Shown here piece by piece: positions 11,104 through 23,615 of a stretch of DNA of 64,000 nucleotides (position 1 is its first letter; every line of letters begins with the position of its first letter). Position numbers and translations under genes: made by a program. The stretch is from Dillenia suffruticosa (lineage: Eukaryota; Streptophyta; Magnoliopsida; Dilleniales; Dilleniaceae): contig JAVTVX010000005.1 in assembly GCA_033439265.1 (NCBI GenBank), positions 1,560,001 through 1,624,000 of the forward strand. The letters are read 5' to 3'. The notes beneath the pieces were generated by a model, which had not been told where the DNA came from, did not search any database, and saw only the letters and a list, made by a program, of their open reading frames with translations.

Positions 11104-12567
11104 TTATATATAGAAAAGTTTCGAACTCTATGAGTTAACCCATAACTCAGCGACAACTCACACTAAAATAATAACATAAAAATAATAAAATTACTAACAT
11201 CACCTTTATAATTATCAACGCAGTAACAAAATATTGTGGGGTCCACAGTCATTAAATAAATGCTTCATGTCGATAAGCTGATGTTCATCCTCTTCTTTTC
11301 TAACTAAAACAAAGTTAATTTTTTGAAAAACAATGATTTATGCATATAAAAATGTGTACTATGAGAAATAATGATTTGAAATTTCATATGTAAAAAACTG
11401 AAACAAGGGAAAAGAAACACTTACTAGGGTTAGAAAACCCAGCAATGGTCACCCTAAGGCGGAGCAAGAAAGAGAAGAAAGGGCTTAGAAAGATGAAGAA
11501 AAAGGAGAAGTCACAGATAGAGGAAAAAGAATCTGCTTTTGTCCATGCAAAATTAAATATAACACAACCACAGTCGAAGATCAAGTTTCACTTTTGCACT
11601 TGCCAACAAATTACTATGTTGGCCACACTCTCCTCCACACTTTATTGCGTAGAAATGAATCTCAACTAACGATTAGGATTTTCTTCAATGTTTTTACTCT
11701 CTCTCTCTCTCTCTCTCTCCTCTTTCTCTTTCTCTCTCTAAGAAGAAGAAGAAGAAGAAGAAGAAAGGAAGAAGACTTTGTTTTAGGAGACCTAAGGAAC
11801 ACACTCTAGATTGTTGAAGGATCTTTACCCAGTGTGCATACGCAGAAAAGGAAAAAACAAACAATTATATGAAGCAAAATAATAAGTCTAAAAGTACAGT
11901 GATCGAGTCGGCTGAATGACTTAAACTTGTTGATCCTGATTTTATAAAGAAAAAAAAACCCTCAGTTTTTGCTCATTTTGTCCGATTGTTTACAAACTTT
12001 TTGCAGGCCACATGATACTTTATTAAGAAAAATGGGGGAAAAAAAAAGAACACCACTTTTATGAGAAGAAGAATTTAATTCCCAAGAGCACGAAAGATCA
12101 AACCAGAATGGTAGAGATAGAGAGAGAAGAGATGGATCAAAGGGGATAACAAGAATTTTTTTTTTTCTTGTAGAGAATAAAAAATGTTTGATAACAAACA
12201 TAAAAGTCATTCACAGACCCAAACCCTAAAATTAGCTTCAAATTGAAAATTAATTAAATTTGCATGAGAAAGAAAGGCTATCCTCAAGCCAGAAGAAAAA
12301 TGGAGAAATAATCAAGCAAGAGATCAAGAAGAACTAAATTATAAAAAAAAAAAAAAAAAATGTAAGAGCAAGAAAATTGAGTAGATGATGAATCTCTTTC
12401 GTTTTTCTCCAAACAAAGTTGAGAAGGAAAGAAAAGCATCACATGGCAATCCTTTCAATACTTAGAAAAACAAATAAACATATATTTCTTAAACTAATAA
12501 TATGCAGATTACCGTTGTTCTGCTGAGGGTATCCACAGAAACTATAATAAACCCCATCATCAGCCAT
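9857..12567 (-). CDS. LEC1-type NF-YB (CCAAT-binding factor B subunit), two coding exons
   Basis: NF-YB is the H2B-like subunit that pairs with NF-YC and NF-YA on CCAAT boxes; LEC1-type members promote embryo and seed programmes. The main exon is 10587-9857 and encodes the histone fold (residues about 56-145: MPVANMIRIMRKILPP, AKIADDAKETLQECV, EFISFITSEANDRC, RKTITVEDLLVAM, LGFNEYLKPL, YLSRYR). The acid in KIADD (residue 83) matches the Asp that sets LEC1-type proteins apart from the Lys of other NF-YBs. A separate first exon, 12567-12513, encodes MADDGVYYSFCGYPQQNN; its donor GGTAAT and the acceptor TTGCAG at 10588 join in frame through a GAG codon, giving 261 residues. Odd points: the usual Trp of the D-x-x-W-A-M motif is Val (residue 123), and the tail (LPGFNLGFEQYGYRPMFDPE) is unlike LEC1 or L1L. 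If the first exon is unused, translation would start at Met31 (10552). Confidence 0.85.
10588..12512 (-). other. Long intron of the NF-YB gene
   Basis: The 1.9-kb intron is bounded by GT (12512-12511) and AG (10589-10588) on the minus strand. It holds a TA run (about 11071-11092), a CT run (11697-11719), a GAA/AAG run (about 11741-11766) and a poly-A tract (12344-12360). The small ORFs inside it are low-complexity and are not genes. Confidence 0.7.
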
Positions 12568-12573
12568 TCTCTA

Positions 12574-12611
<38 letters not shown>

Positions 12612-12745
12612 CCCCCCCTCTTCTCTCCGTTAGCCTGTTTGATCTTTGACTTCTTGAGGAGGACTCTGAGCTTATTAGCTCTTGACCTCTTGTGTTAGGA
12701 AAGAAGCCACTGTTTTGGATTTATAGAGAGCTCAGTTAAGAGAGA
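12568..12745 (-). promoter_or_regulatory. Core promoter and CT-rich leader of the NF-YB gene
   Basis: On the minus strand a TATAAA (plus-strand TTTATA, 12720-12725) lies about 155 bp upstream of the ATG. Transcription would start near 12690, giving a leader of about 125 nt containing a G run and a long GA tract (plus-strand CT, 12574-12609, then C to 12618). GA-rich leaders are common binding sites for BPC-type GAGA factors, which is inference here. Confidence 0.55.
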
Positions 12746-13084
12746 GAGAGAGATGAGTCATATACCAGCCCCCATTAAGGACGTTGCAAACGAGGTGTTT
12801 GGTGACTAAAATCTTGTATGCCACAGTCATTATTTCAGGGTTGAAGTGTCATTTAATCCCTATATATACATTTTCTTTTACTTGTTTTTCCGTTGACAAA
12901 TAGTTAAACTAACAAACAAAACCCAACGTTTCCTAGCTACGAACCAAAGAAAGTTTGATTCAAATGGTTATCCAATGACCCCAAACTCTTATCTGTGACA
13001 AAGGTCATGTGTTTAACTCGTCACTCTCACCATTGCTAAGCAAATTAAATAAATAATATCTTGCATATGAAATTATGGAATGTC

Positions 13085-13196
13085 AAATAAACTATAGCGT
13101 AACCGACACTATTCCCCCTTTTGTAGAGGGATCATCTCTTCCCCTAAAGGTTTCGAGTTCAAACCTCCCCAATATAACCAAAAAAAAAAAAAATTG
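13085..13196 (+). mobile_element. Possible tRNA-derived SINE
   Basis: A TATAGCGTAACCGACACTAT block resembles a box A region, and GGTTTCGAGTTCAAACC resembles box B. The short unit ends in CAATATAACC followed by A13. No target duplication was confirmed, so the call rests on box-like motifs and the A tail. Confidence 0.4.
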
Positions 13197-13729
13197 TGGA
13201 GCTCAAATTATATCTGTCTTCTTAGTTAGCTCTATTCTATTATTTGTTCTTAAAATGTTTGCTTTTGATCTCAACCTTGCAAATGCATGAGTTTTATGGC
13301 AAATTTAGTATGAACGAAATAAAATATTTACATTTGAAACTATTTATAAGTTAACATCTATTGAGCCCTCATAAAGCTTAAAATAATTTTCATGAAAATT
13401 TTTAGCTTTCAGAGTTGCATTTCATTCGGTCACGTTTGTTATTATTTGTTTTGCCTTTATTATTGCAAGGAATCTTCCAAAGACACATGATTTTGGTGTT
13501 TCATCCGTTGTCAACTTGTAACTATTTAATAATATCCTAAGAACTTTGTAACTAGTAAAAGTGGAAGCCTAGGGTTTAAGGATATTTCCAATTATATCCT
13601 TAAAACTATGATTTCGCAGCAGCATTATAAAAGTTGAAATTTGGATGTGTCATTAATACTTTAGTTACTATCATTTTTAAACCTGTATTAGAATGTGAAA
13701 TCATTTTGGGGGGAGATAGGAGTCGACAT

Positions 13730-13750
13730 CCCCCCCCCCCGGGCGGGGGG
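13730..13750. other. C11-GGGCGGGGGG hairpin-like homopolymer junction
   Basis: Eleven C residues run directly into GGGCGGGGGG in otherwise AT-rich DNA. It could fold as a very stable GC hairpin or G-rich structure, but homopolymer junctions of this kind are also error-prone in assembly. Confidence 0.6.
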
Positions 13751-16700
13751 TTTGGTCACTAGGAAAGGATAGAAGAAAAAGATATTTTTTTCCTATTTTT
13801 AGAGGGATTACCAAGTTATTTTAACTTGTGCATAAGGCTCTTTTTTTAATCGAGTAAGAGTGATATAATTTATCACTTTGCACATCCACAATGATTTTAT
13901 AAGCGAAAGTGGCCATCTTAGAGCAATCACCATATAATTGTCGGAGTTCATTAACAACCATCAAATTTAGTTATCCAAACGATATTAGATACTCACCGAA
14001 GTGGCTATCAATTGATCATGTAGCACTGTCCGAGGGTTACCTGTACAAGCATCAAACAAGAGGTCTTGAAAATTTTATCAATGACAGTTCTTACATAATT
14101 TACCAGCAATTTGTTCCACCATTAGAAACCCCATTATTTTATAAGGTTTTTTGGAACATGATGGAGATCCATTATCATACTAGGGAAGGAAAGAGATACT
14201 AATGCACACCCAAAGACAAGGCAAACATTAACAACCAAAAGAAAGGAACTTGGGGAAAAAAGGCCAAAGAGAGTGCAAATTTAGGGTAATTATTCGATGG
14301 GTCTGGTGCAATCATCTTCACTCCCATAATTTATAGGAGAATCACTATATCGCCTGAACGTGTCGAATGGGATTCCTTTAAGGGTTGATGCGGCAAGCAC
14401 CATGTCAGCATTTCAAGCGATTCATATACCCTTTTTCCATAACGGTATACTTATCCTTTTTTGGTAATGACCCGTTTGACGCACGTTGCTCCACCTAATA
14501 AATTAGGCAAGTAGCACATGAAAGGAACACAAAATTAAACACTTGCAACACTTGACTAACAAAAAAGCCATCCACGCACGGAAACAGGAACGAAGAAAGG
14601 AAATTTAAAACCTGTTCATAAAATCCTTTAATGAAATTTTGTACAGACGAAACTTGCTCTTATAAGCTCATACATATAAAACATTTGAATGAAAAAAAAA
14701 ATGTTTAAACCAATTCCAAGTTGCAGTTTAGCCCAAAGAATCACATTTGCAAAATCATTTCAAAACTTGGTTGAAACTATGCCATGCCCTCGAACACAAA
14801 CAATATGCAACAGGTACAAGCATGTAAAATCATTGATGATGTGACTGTTATTTGCTGACATGGTGAACAGACTTGTTGACATGGCGATGACTTAAACACT
14901 TGTTGTTGATTTTTTTTTTTTTTGGTGATGTTAAACACTTGTTGTTGATGTGGCAATTGTCATGTCAGTAAACAAACTTCACCCCTCAAGTAGAGCGTCG
15001 CTGCTCGTGGGCTAACCTTCTAAAAATGGAAAGATCATGAAAGAATATGACTTTATATGCCTCATCATACAACTTCCTCTTGCCTCATTTCTTGACTCCC
15101 TTATTTTTTAGTTATAAATGAACATATAAATAAATAAAAATAAAGGTGGTTAAGATTTAACCAACTTGAAGTGAAACTGCTAGAGGATGGGGTACTTGGT
15201 TGAGTACCTCCTGAGAATGAGTTTTAGCAGCATGAATTGGATAAGAAAGTTCTCGGCTTTGGTTACTTTGCTGCACCAGAGGATCAAAGATTTTCTCTTG
15301 GGCAGAGAGTCATTGCTCATGAATTACCCTTCCCGATGGTGAAGACATGTAAACCCTCCCTAAAGGTGGAGGTTAGATAAGATAAAAATAAATTGTATAA
15401 ATTAACCTTCCACGGGGGATTACATAGCAGACTATCTACTAAATGCTCTCTTTTCTTGGTTATTCGACTACCATCATAGGAGTATAGTTTTTCTTTTAGC
15501 CAAACTTTCTCTCAAGGGTAATGGAAGGTGAACCCTGGGTTAGATAAGATAAAACATTGGTATAAATCTTTTGAGAGAAAGAAGATAGAAAAAAACATTT
15601 AAAATACAAAAACAAATAAATAAATAAAATCGCCAAAGATTATAGATATTAGCGGTGCATTTCCTTTAGAGTTAGGATCCTTTCATGACTCAACTAGAGA
15701 TAGAGATGAATGGAAAAATTTATATTCATTGGACTTATGTCATTTTTTATTTTTTGTTTATTTTATTATTGTTCGGACCATGCTTCAATATTTGAGTGTT
15801 AATAACTCACCATATGAATGTCATTTACGAAATCATAAAATATGTATGATATCTACTTTATGTAACGTGCATGTAATGTATGCCTCTCTTCCTCAATCCC
15901 CCCTTAAAATTACTTGCGTAACCCCTGGCTGATTAAGTCAAATTTTAAGATCTCATATGTTTGAGGGAGCCATCACATGTAAATAAGGGCTCATCGGCCT
16001 CAGGATATCGGATCCCTTCGCCATTTTTTTTTTTTTTTACAAACTATTTTTGTATTATATTTTGATACGATTCGACTTTGTGATCGTATAACATATATAT
16101 ATATATATATATATATATTTGATAACCTTTTGATATGAGCATGTTTAACATTTAAGTAATTCTTATGACCTACAGTTGTGTTGATTGAGAGGGTCAACTC
16201 GTTATGTCTATCGATGTTTTTAATATGATTTAATGGTGTATGATATAGAAATTTACAATTTTTAAGACTAAATTTTTCCATTTGGATCGGTAATAATCAC
16301 TAAAATATAGGAAAACTTGTAAAATTTTTCTTAAAAAATGTTTCCAAATAAAATTTTTAAAAATTTTATTAAATTCTTTTGATATTATCACACGTATATA
16401 AAAATACAGAAACTGCTATCTTAGGCGTTCCTATATTTGTATTAAATTATGTTTAAAATTCTACATTAAATTTGCGTCTATGATAAGAATGAAATACTCG
16501 GAATAGCCGATCGTTACATACTCGTACTGATAGCTTATGAGTACTAAACCATATTGTCCTCTTTAGATAATCCATTCAATTACCAATTAACTAGGCCATA
16601 ACATTACATCATTACATACATGCAACATGAAAATATCAGACTACACCAACCACGATACAAATAGCTCAAGGCCCACATCTATCCATTGGAAAGTACATTA

Positions 16701-17221
16701 TCTACACATTAATATAACATACTCTTGACTAACCAAAACAACAATATATGCATACAAACATCACATAAAATAAATAATCTCATCCATTAAAGTACAGGTT
16801 TGCTAAATTATTTCTTTTAGTACTTAATCAACCGGTATTTTGAGTCATTATTTGATCAATCTGGCTCGATCTGCTATCAAATTTGCTAAATTATATCTTT
16901 TGGATTTTACTGATCAGTAGAGTTTTCTGACTAATTCAGTTCAAATATTGTGAAGTTATTGAGGAGTTAATTTTTTCAAATTTCATTTATCTAATTATAT
17001 AATTCGAATTCAAATTTATAGTTAATGGAATGTAACGTTTTATCACCGTACGAGAGTTTGGTGTTCTCCTCTCTTTTTTTCCTCTTTTCTCTCCCTCTTC
17101 TTTCGCTCTCTTCTTTTCTCTACTCTCTCCATCGACGCTAATGACTTCAAATTCTCTAACCGAAGGAATGAAATAAAAAACGATTTGAAGGTCAAAATTC
17201 TAGCGATCAAACCAAAATCAT

Positions 17222-17390
17222 TTGGGTTGAGTGGTCAAATATTCTACTTTCTTAATCAGAAATCTTAAATTCAAAACCCTTGGAAATGGTGAAAAAGGAT
17301 TTGAGAGAGCCAACCCTTAAAATGGACCCCGTAATGTTTGAATCGGATTAGTAAAATAAAACCCAGATATCGGTAGTGAAAACCAAAAAA
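17222..17390 (+). mobile_element. tRNA-derived SINE, family A, copy 1
   Basis: The head TTGGGTTGAGTGGTCAAATA resembles a Pol III box A, and AAATTCAAAACCCTTGG sits where box B would be. It continues with GGAAATGGTGAAAAAGGATT, AACCCTTAAAATGGACCCCG, TTTGAATCGGATTAGT and GATATCGGTAGTGAAAACC, ending A-rich. Three related copies lie in this window (17462-17643, 40199-40368, 41938-42096). Confidence 0.65.
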
Positions 17391-17461
17391 GAAATTCCCA
17401 CGATCGAAGGGGGAGAATTGAAACCCCCAAGCATTGGTTGTAAACGAAGGTAGAAGATTAA

Positions 17462-17643
17462 ACTCCTTTAACTTAAGTGATTAGACACTCTACCCACATA
17501 ACTCTCGAATTCGAGTCCTGGGAATTGTAAAAAAAGATTTGGAAGAGTTAATCCTTAAAATGGGTCCTATAGTGCTCGAATTGGATTAGTTGGGTAAAAT
17601 CCGGATATCGGTAGTAAAAACAAAAAAAAAAAAAAAAAAAAAA
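17462..17643 (+). mobile_element. tRNA-derived SINE, family A, copy 2
   Basis: This is the best preserved copy: TTAAGTGATTAGACACTC (box A-like), GAATTCGAGTCCTGGG (a good box B), GAGTTAATCCTTAAAATGGG, TCGAATTGGATTAGTTGGGT and GGATATCGGTAGTAAAAAC, then an A run of about 20. It lies only about 70 bp after copy 1 in the same orientation. Confidence 0.75.
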
Positions 17644-20402
17644 CCGAAGGCAGAAGGCAGAAGGAAATTGAACTTGAACTTGGGCCGATTGATCTTAAGC
17701 TTGGATTTCATTTCTCTCCAAGATGGGCTTTGGGTTGTTTTGGGCTTCATTTGAATTTCAAACTGATTGCGACTTGAAATTGGCCTTGGGCAAGACCTTG
17801 AAATTGAAATTAGACTTGTCTTGGGCTTGGGCTTGGGCTTGATTTTTGATTTGATTTTTTTTTTTTTTTGGTAGAAATTTTTGATTGAAAATTGGCGACC
17901 AATAAGATTAGTCGAAATTCATTCAAATTCAAATTTGGCATTCAAAATTTGTCCAAAAATGCCTACAAAGAAAATTAAATCCAATGAATAGCTTTGAGGC
18001 AAAATCATGAGAAAATAAATATAAATTCAAAGAAAATTTATCATCAATTTAATACAAAATTAGAACCTAACAGCTAATATGTCACTTGTCTTTCAGGCAT
18101 ATCATGCACGTCGTTTAGGATTTTTTTTTTTTTTACCGACTAATATATAGTAATTAATTTAATCTGCAGTCCCGAGTAATGTTGATTAACCAAGAGAGAG
18201 AGCGCTCAACAGCAACTTCGAATAAAATTAAAATTTATCGCCACAGAACTAAAGTGAAACTGAAAGCTCCTCGGCAACTTTTGATAAAATTGAAATTAAA
18301 AAAAAAAAAAGGCTCTTAATTGAAGGAGATTAAGAAGGTTAACATTATCTACAATTCTGAGATTAATGTTAATGAAATTGAATCGCCAAGAGAGAGATTC
18401 GAATAAAGGTTTGGAATTAATTTTAACATCATCTTTAACGAGATTTGCAGTGGTTATGCTTCAATCCATGAAGGACGCCGGCAAGTCGCCTCACCGAGAG
18501 AAATTGACAAAGATTAGATGATGTTGGTCCATGATGATAGCCTAATTGAAGTTACGGTCACGGCGGGCCCAAAAAATTGAGATTTTGGTGGCAGCAACGG
18601 CAGGAGATGTTGGCGGTGGAGAACGGGTAGTGAATTAGAGAGAGAGAGAGAGAGAGAGAATCTTATGCGGGTATGGTTCAATTTTGGGTAATTCATTAGG
18701 GTTGGTGTCATTTAGGGTTTTTTATCTTCAGAATCTTAGGGGGTTTGTCTTATATTAGGTTGGGTTGATTTTGAACTTAGAGAAACCTATGGCCATAATC
18801 AATTGGCAATCGTGGTGGGCGGTAGTGATTTCGCTGGAGAGCACGTTGGCTATGGGGGAAGAGTGGGAAGGGGAGGGGAAGGTGTGGACACAAGGAATTG
18901 AAAAAGGAATTGGCAGAGAGAGAGAGAGGTTTCTGCTTTAATTAGAGAAAGTGTTATTAGAGAAATCTTCCCCTCTCATAACACTTCAAACCCATTTTCA
19001 ATTTATGCAAACAGAACGGGGAAAAAGTGTTATGAGAGAAATCTTCAGCGGTGAGTTGAGAGTTGCAGGCGTGTGATGGTGTATGGCTGTGAACTAATGT
19101 ATGCAAAGTCTTATCCTGGAAAACCAAGTCCAAAGTAAAATTTATTCAAATGCAGATGACTCGGAAATGATTATTCGTAGTTGGCTTTACGGGTTCAAGA
19201 TAATTCCCAGTTGCATATCAATCAAGGGCAAGAAATGTTATGGAAGGTGCAACAGAAGCAGGAAGAGGAGACAAATATGTTGTCAAATATTTTAGGTTTC
19301 TTAAAATGCTTTACTCAATGGAATTGTAATTCAAGGAAAGCCAAATCATCAAAAGTATTACATGGACCTCGAGATGCAGATCTTTGGTTGACATTGCTCA
19401 AAACAAACAATCCAATCCTCCGATTTTACCCCCTCAATAATTTCTTTTTCATTTTTCCATTGTTATTCAAAAATTCAATTAATCTTATTCAAATAATCAT
19501 ATAATCTAATTTAGAGACTTACTCCCTAAGCAAACCCTGCTCTTAACTACCCAATACATCTAGTTACTTGTCCTGGATTGCAAATCATTACAGGCAACAG
19601 GGCATTGATTGTCCATTTAATAAGATTTTTTTTTATCTTTTCTTTTCCAAGAGTAGAAATTAATAGCTTTTAAAATAAATTTTTTATTTTTAAAAATAAA
19701 GTAATTTTATAACTTTTTAATATAAATTTAAAATTTAAAATTTAAAATAAAATAAAGAGAGTTCAAATCTGAAAGACATGAAAATAAATAAATTAAAAGT
19801 ATGCACATATTTGAGACTTTATATTCTTCAAGTGAACTATTGGGCCTTTCCTCATAAGGAGAAAAAAAGTTGAAAAAATACTTTACCAAGCACTTAAATT
19901 CGACTGCATACTCTTGAACAATTATTGCTCTGCAACAACACTTTTGGTGTTCATTACACAAATGCTTATCATTTTTTACCAGATCATGAAATTAAGCCAA
20001 GACATATGACCATGATGAATTTAGTAGCAAATGACCATGCCAAATGGTTTTGAGTTAGCACAAGACATGTTCCGATTGCAAAATACATCACAAATGCAAA
20101 GTAAGCCATTTATCTAATGAAATGTTTAGGCATAATTTCCTACATCCAAGGTGTTACATCTTGACAGCTTTGTGCCAAAAGATGCTGAGACAACAGAAAC
20201 ACAAAAAGAGAAAAGGCCACATTTACAAGCACACTTTGAACTTCAGTTTCTTTATATACTTACAACAGCTTAACTTTCATACTCCCTTAACCTAACTTTG
20301 GAAGACCAAGTGTAGGTTACCACAAAATTCACTCGGTCATACCCAATGCATTACCTTTATCTCTTGCTAACGTTATGACTACTTACAGAACCCACCATAT
20401 CT
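17644..20402. other. Intergenic stretch downstream of SRT1
   Basis: No gene is supported. It has GA runs (18637-18658 and 18916-18928), a GGGCTTGGGCTTGGGCTTG simple repeat near 17820, and a 14-bp inverted repeat (CTCTCATAACACTT at 18974-18987 with AAGTGTTATGAGAG at 19026-19039). ORF segments around 19101-19504 are not recognised. About 20100-20402 is probably the SRT1 3' UTR and polyadenylation region, though no clear signal was fixed. Confidence 0.45.
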
Positions 20403-23400
20403 CTATGACTCAGTTTTTACTTCTGACTCCATTTTCAAACCCATTTCATGTGAAAAAAATTTTCTACGCTTACGCGAAGTTCTGATCCCATTCTTAACTC
20501 CATTTTGTCTTTTGATCAAAGTCCCGTTGCTTTTAGAAATATCTACAGGTGCTGTAGGGACTCGATCATGCCGGCTAATATTGGTCACCATGGCATAAAC
20601 AATGAACTCGCTCTTTGGATCCAACATCGCCTTTTTCTCAACAATGGCAGTCTTCCCACAACTCCTATCGTTGATTGCCATCTCTTTCAGATTCTTCAAG
20701 ATGGCATTTTTATCATATGTAGGGCATTCTGGAGAAATCTGCAAGGAATATGATTTCATCAGATGCTTCTTCTGTAAAGGAAACATTTAGGGGGAAAAAA
20801 GCATATCAGTAAATCAGTTCAACTAAGGAGTCCCAATCAAAGAATAAATGTATGATCTGAAAGTCAGGTTCCTATTTAATATGATATCCACGATCAATTT
20901 ACTAGTTAAAATATCATGCTTATCTCTTCCATGCATTCCTCTAGTCCTTGAAGCACCAACAGTATTGTATGCTATCTCTAGAAGTTGCTTCTATAAGGGG
21001 CAATTTTTATTGTACACGGTGCAACTATACTAATCCCTATCCTTTTGTCTTATCTCCAAACTTTAATATTTTTATTTATAATCTTGTTTTTTCTTCTGAC
21101 CTGTGGAGGAGCCGGGTAGCAGTTGGCGAAAAATTATGATCCCTCCCCATGCACCCACCCACACCCCCCCGGTGCCCACCCCCACATTTAGCCATGCCAA
21201 CATAATCCTTTTGAACTAGACCCTGTTTTTGACCCACCTATCCACCTCAAGATTCTCATCTCAGCCACACTCATTGATATGAAATTAAATTCAGATTTTC
21301 CCAAGAAAGACAATTTTATGCCAAATTAAGAAAACAAATTTGGGTCAGTGGGGACAAGGAAAATGCCCAAAAAGGACATCGAGTGAAGGAGCTAGACCAA
21401 ACAGAGGGTGCAACAACAGAGTCAGCGGAGGCCTTGGTCCATGTCAAAGATGAAAGGCAGAGACAAACAAGGAATACTCCAGCCACTTATTTGTTAACTA
21501 CCCGATATTTCAAGGTCATGAAAACAAGCAATGTTTTCAATGGTCAGTTGAGTGGAGTAGCACTTCGCATGCATAATACGCCAACCTCATCGCAGAAGTT
21601 CACCCAATGCATCTCACACTGCATGCAATCTTTTTTAACCGCCAGAAATCAAAAAGAATGTAACCTCAAAGTGGATTCTCACCTTAAAATCAACCGGGAG
21701 ACGAATCATTGTGCATAAGCATCCACAACCATCACTGAAGTTCAGTTTCACCATTATTTCAAATGATTTTGTCCTGATTGTTCTCCTGATATATAGCAAA
21801 AGCAGGATAAGAGGAAAATAAGGTAAGATATGTGAAAAATTATGCCGGATGAAATGAGGCAAGATATGACATAATATTCTAATGCCTAGAATCTAGGCAA
21901 TGTACTCTGTAGCACTTTTCAAAGAGGAAATTCCATGGGTACGTGCAAAGGTCTCTGTGCAGCATCATCCAATAAGGCTGAAAGATTTATGCTTCTCTCA
22001 TCCATATGAAGACCCACATAGAAAGTAGAGGTGAAAATGGGAGTGGTGGGGCTTGACTTAGCATCCCTGCACCCAAAACAAAAAAACACCTCCATCCCTG
22101 AACCCGTACCCAGTAACCTGTTTTGCAGGAGAGTTCAACCCCGCCCCCAGTACAAAGAAGATGGTCCCCAACCCCATCCCCATCTCCACAAGTGGAAAAT
22201 ATTCTTCAACCCCACCCCGAAAATGAAACACAACAACAAGAAGTCAGCAAAGTTAGATCAGCTGAATGTCATTAAAGCACTATCCATTACTTTTGGTTGT
22301 GTATCTAGGTGGAATTTGGAGACAGCCTCGATAACTGCTATTCAAAGTATAATATCATAACTGGGGGAGAGTTGTACAAACCCATTTTCCAAAAAACTTA
22401 AAATAGTCTAACATAGCAACACAGAAATACCTTTTTAGCTGCAATGGTTGTTTTTGCAAAACAGCTGCTTTGAAACTTTCGCTATCAGAGGAGACCTATG
22501 ATGAAAAAGGAGCAGAACAATGAGGCCCAAGACTGAGAGATAGCAACTTAACAGTAACTCAAAAGAATGAATCTGCATGAAGCAAGCTTTCAATAGAACT
22601 CCCTCACACCCACCAACACCCTCCCAAAAGAGACAGGACATAAGAAGCAAAAGCAGGATACAGAAAGTGGAACCAGCCATATATAAATATATATATCATC
22701 ATATGTTGATATATGTATGGCACATTCATGCCAAATGGAAAGTCATTACGAATGAGGGTCTAATGCTCCATTTTCAAAAGCAAGGCATTATTTCCTTGGA
22801 ATAAATTGAAACTTTTGGTATCTCCGGCAGTTGACCATCACTAAGAGTAAATTGTTGTTACATGCCTACGTGGCATTCACATGGTTGATTAAAAAATTAT
22901 TTGCTAATTAGCACTACATGTCCTAATTATTTCTTAATCAAATAATAAAAATAATATTTTCTTAATTATTTAGCCAAGAAATATTTTTATTTCTTATTAA
23001 AATAAAAATGAATATTTCTTTATTATTTCTTAACAAAAATAATTATTTCTTGATTATAGGAATTGAAATTTTTAATTAAATCATGAAATAATTTTCCTTA
23101 ATTATTTAAACAAGGTATAATTTTTTTTCCAGGAAAACTTTCTAACTTGACCCAATTTTTTTTTAATTATTTTAAAATTAAAAGCTACTAAGTATTAATT
23201 TTTTTTAATGATGTGAAAAATTTTTATGAAGTTTCCACATCATCAAATTATATGAAGCACAAATCTCATGTGGGCATTTAATAATAACGTAAGTTGGATG
23301 CAAAAGTGCCTCATTTTTTTGTAAAGGATACGGGTTTCAAAAACCCATTTCAAAAGTCGGGCTAAAAGTGAACGTGGGCCTTGGTTTAGGATAATTTAAT

Positions 23401-23582
23401 CCTAAAATTTTTTACCAATTTAAAGGAACCTGTAATTATCTGCAAAGGCCAAAAATACTTTTCGAAATATGGTCACCTCAACAGATTTAATAAATGGAAG
23501 TGGAGCTTTCTGTCCATGTACACTTGCTATCCGCAGCAGCCAGTTCACATATCTCCTGTCTGCAGAAGAAGATTAAATAACC

Positions 23583-23615
<33 letters not shown>

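Larger units (their letters stand above)
12780..17215. other. Intergenic stretch without a supported gene
   Basis: It is AT-rich with scattered poly-A/T. An unassigned 97-codon ORF at 13909-14202 is the only long open frame and is not recognised. Notable items are a SINE-like copy (13085-13196), a C11/G-rich hairpin (13730-13750), an 18-bp direct repeat containing TAAACACTTGTTGTTGAT near 14892 and 14932, and an AT dinucleotide run at about 16090-16119. Confidence 0.5.

Noticed and set aside
13909-14202. 97-codon plus-strand ORF
   Set aside because: No recognisable motif, splice context or leader; the composition is ordinary for this AT-rich DNA. Kept as unassigned only.
18514-18711. Minus-strand ORF rich in Ser and Leu
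   Set aside because: Most of it is translated GA microsatellite.
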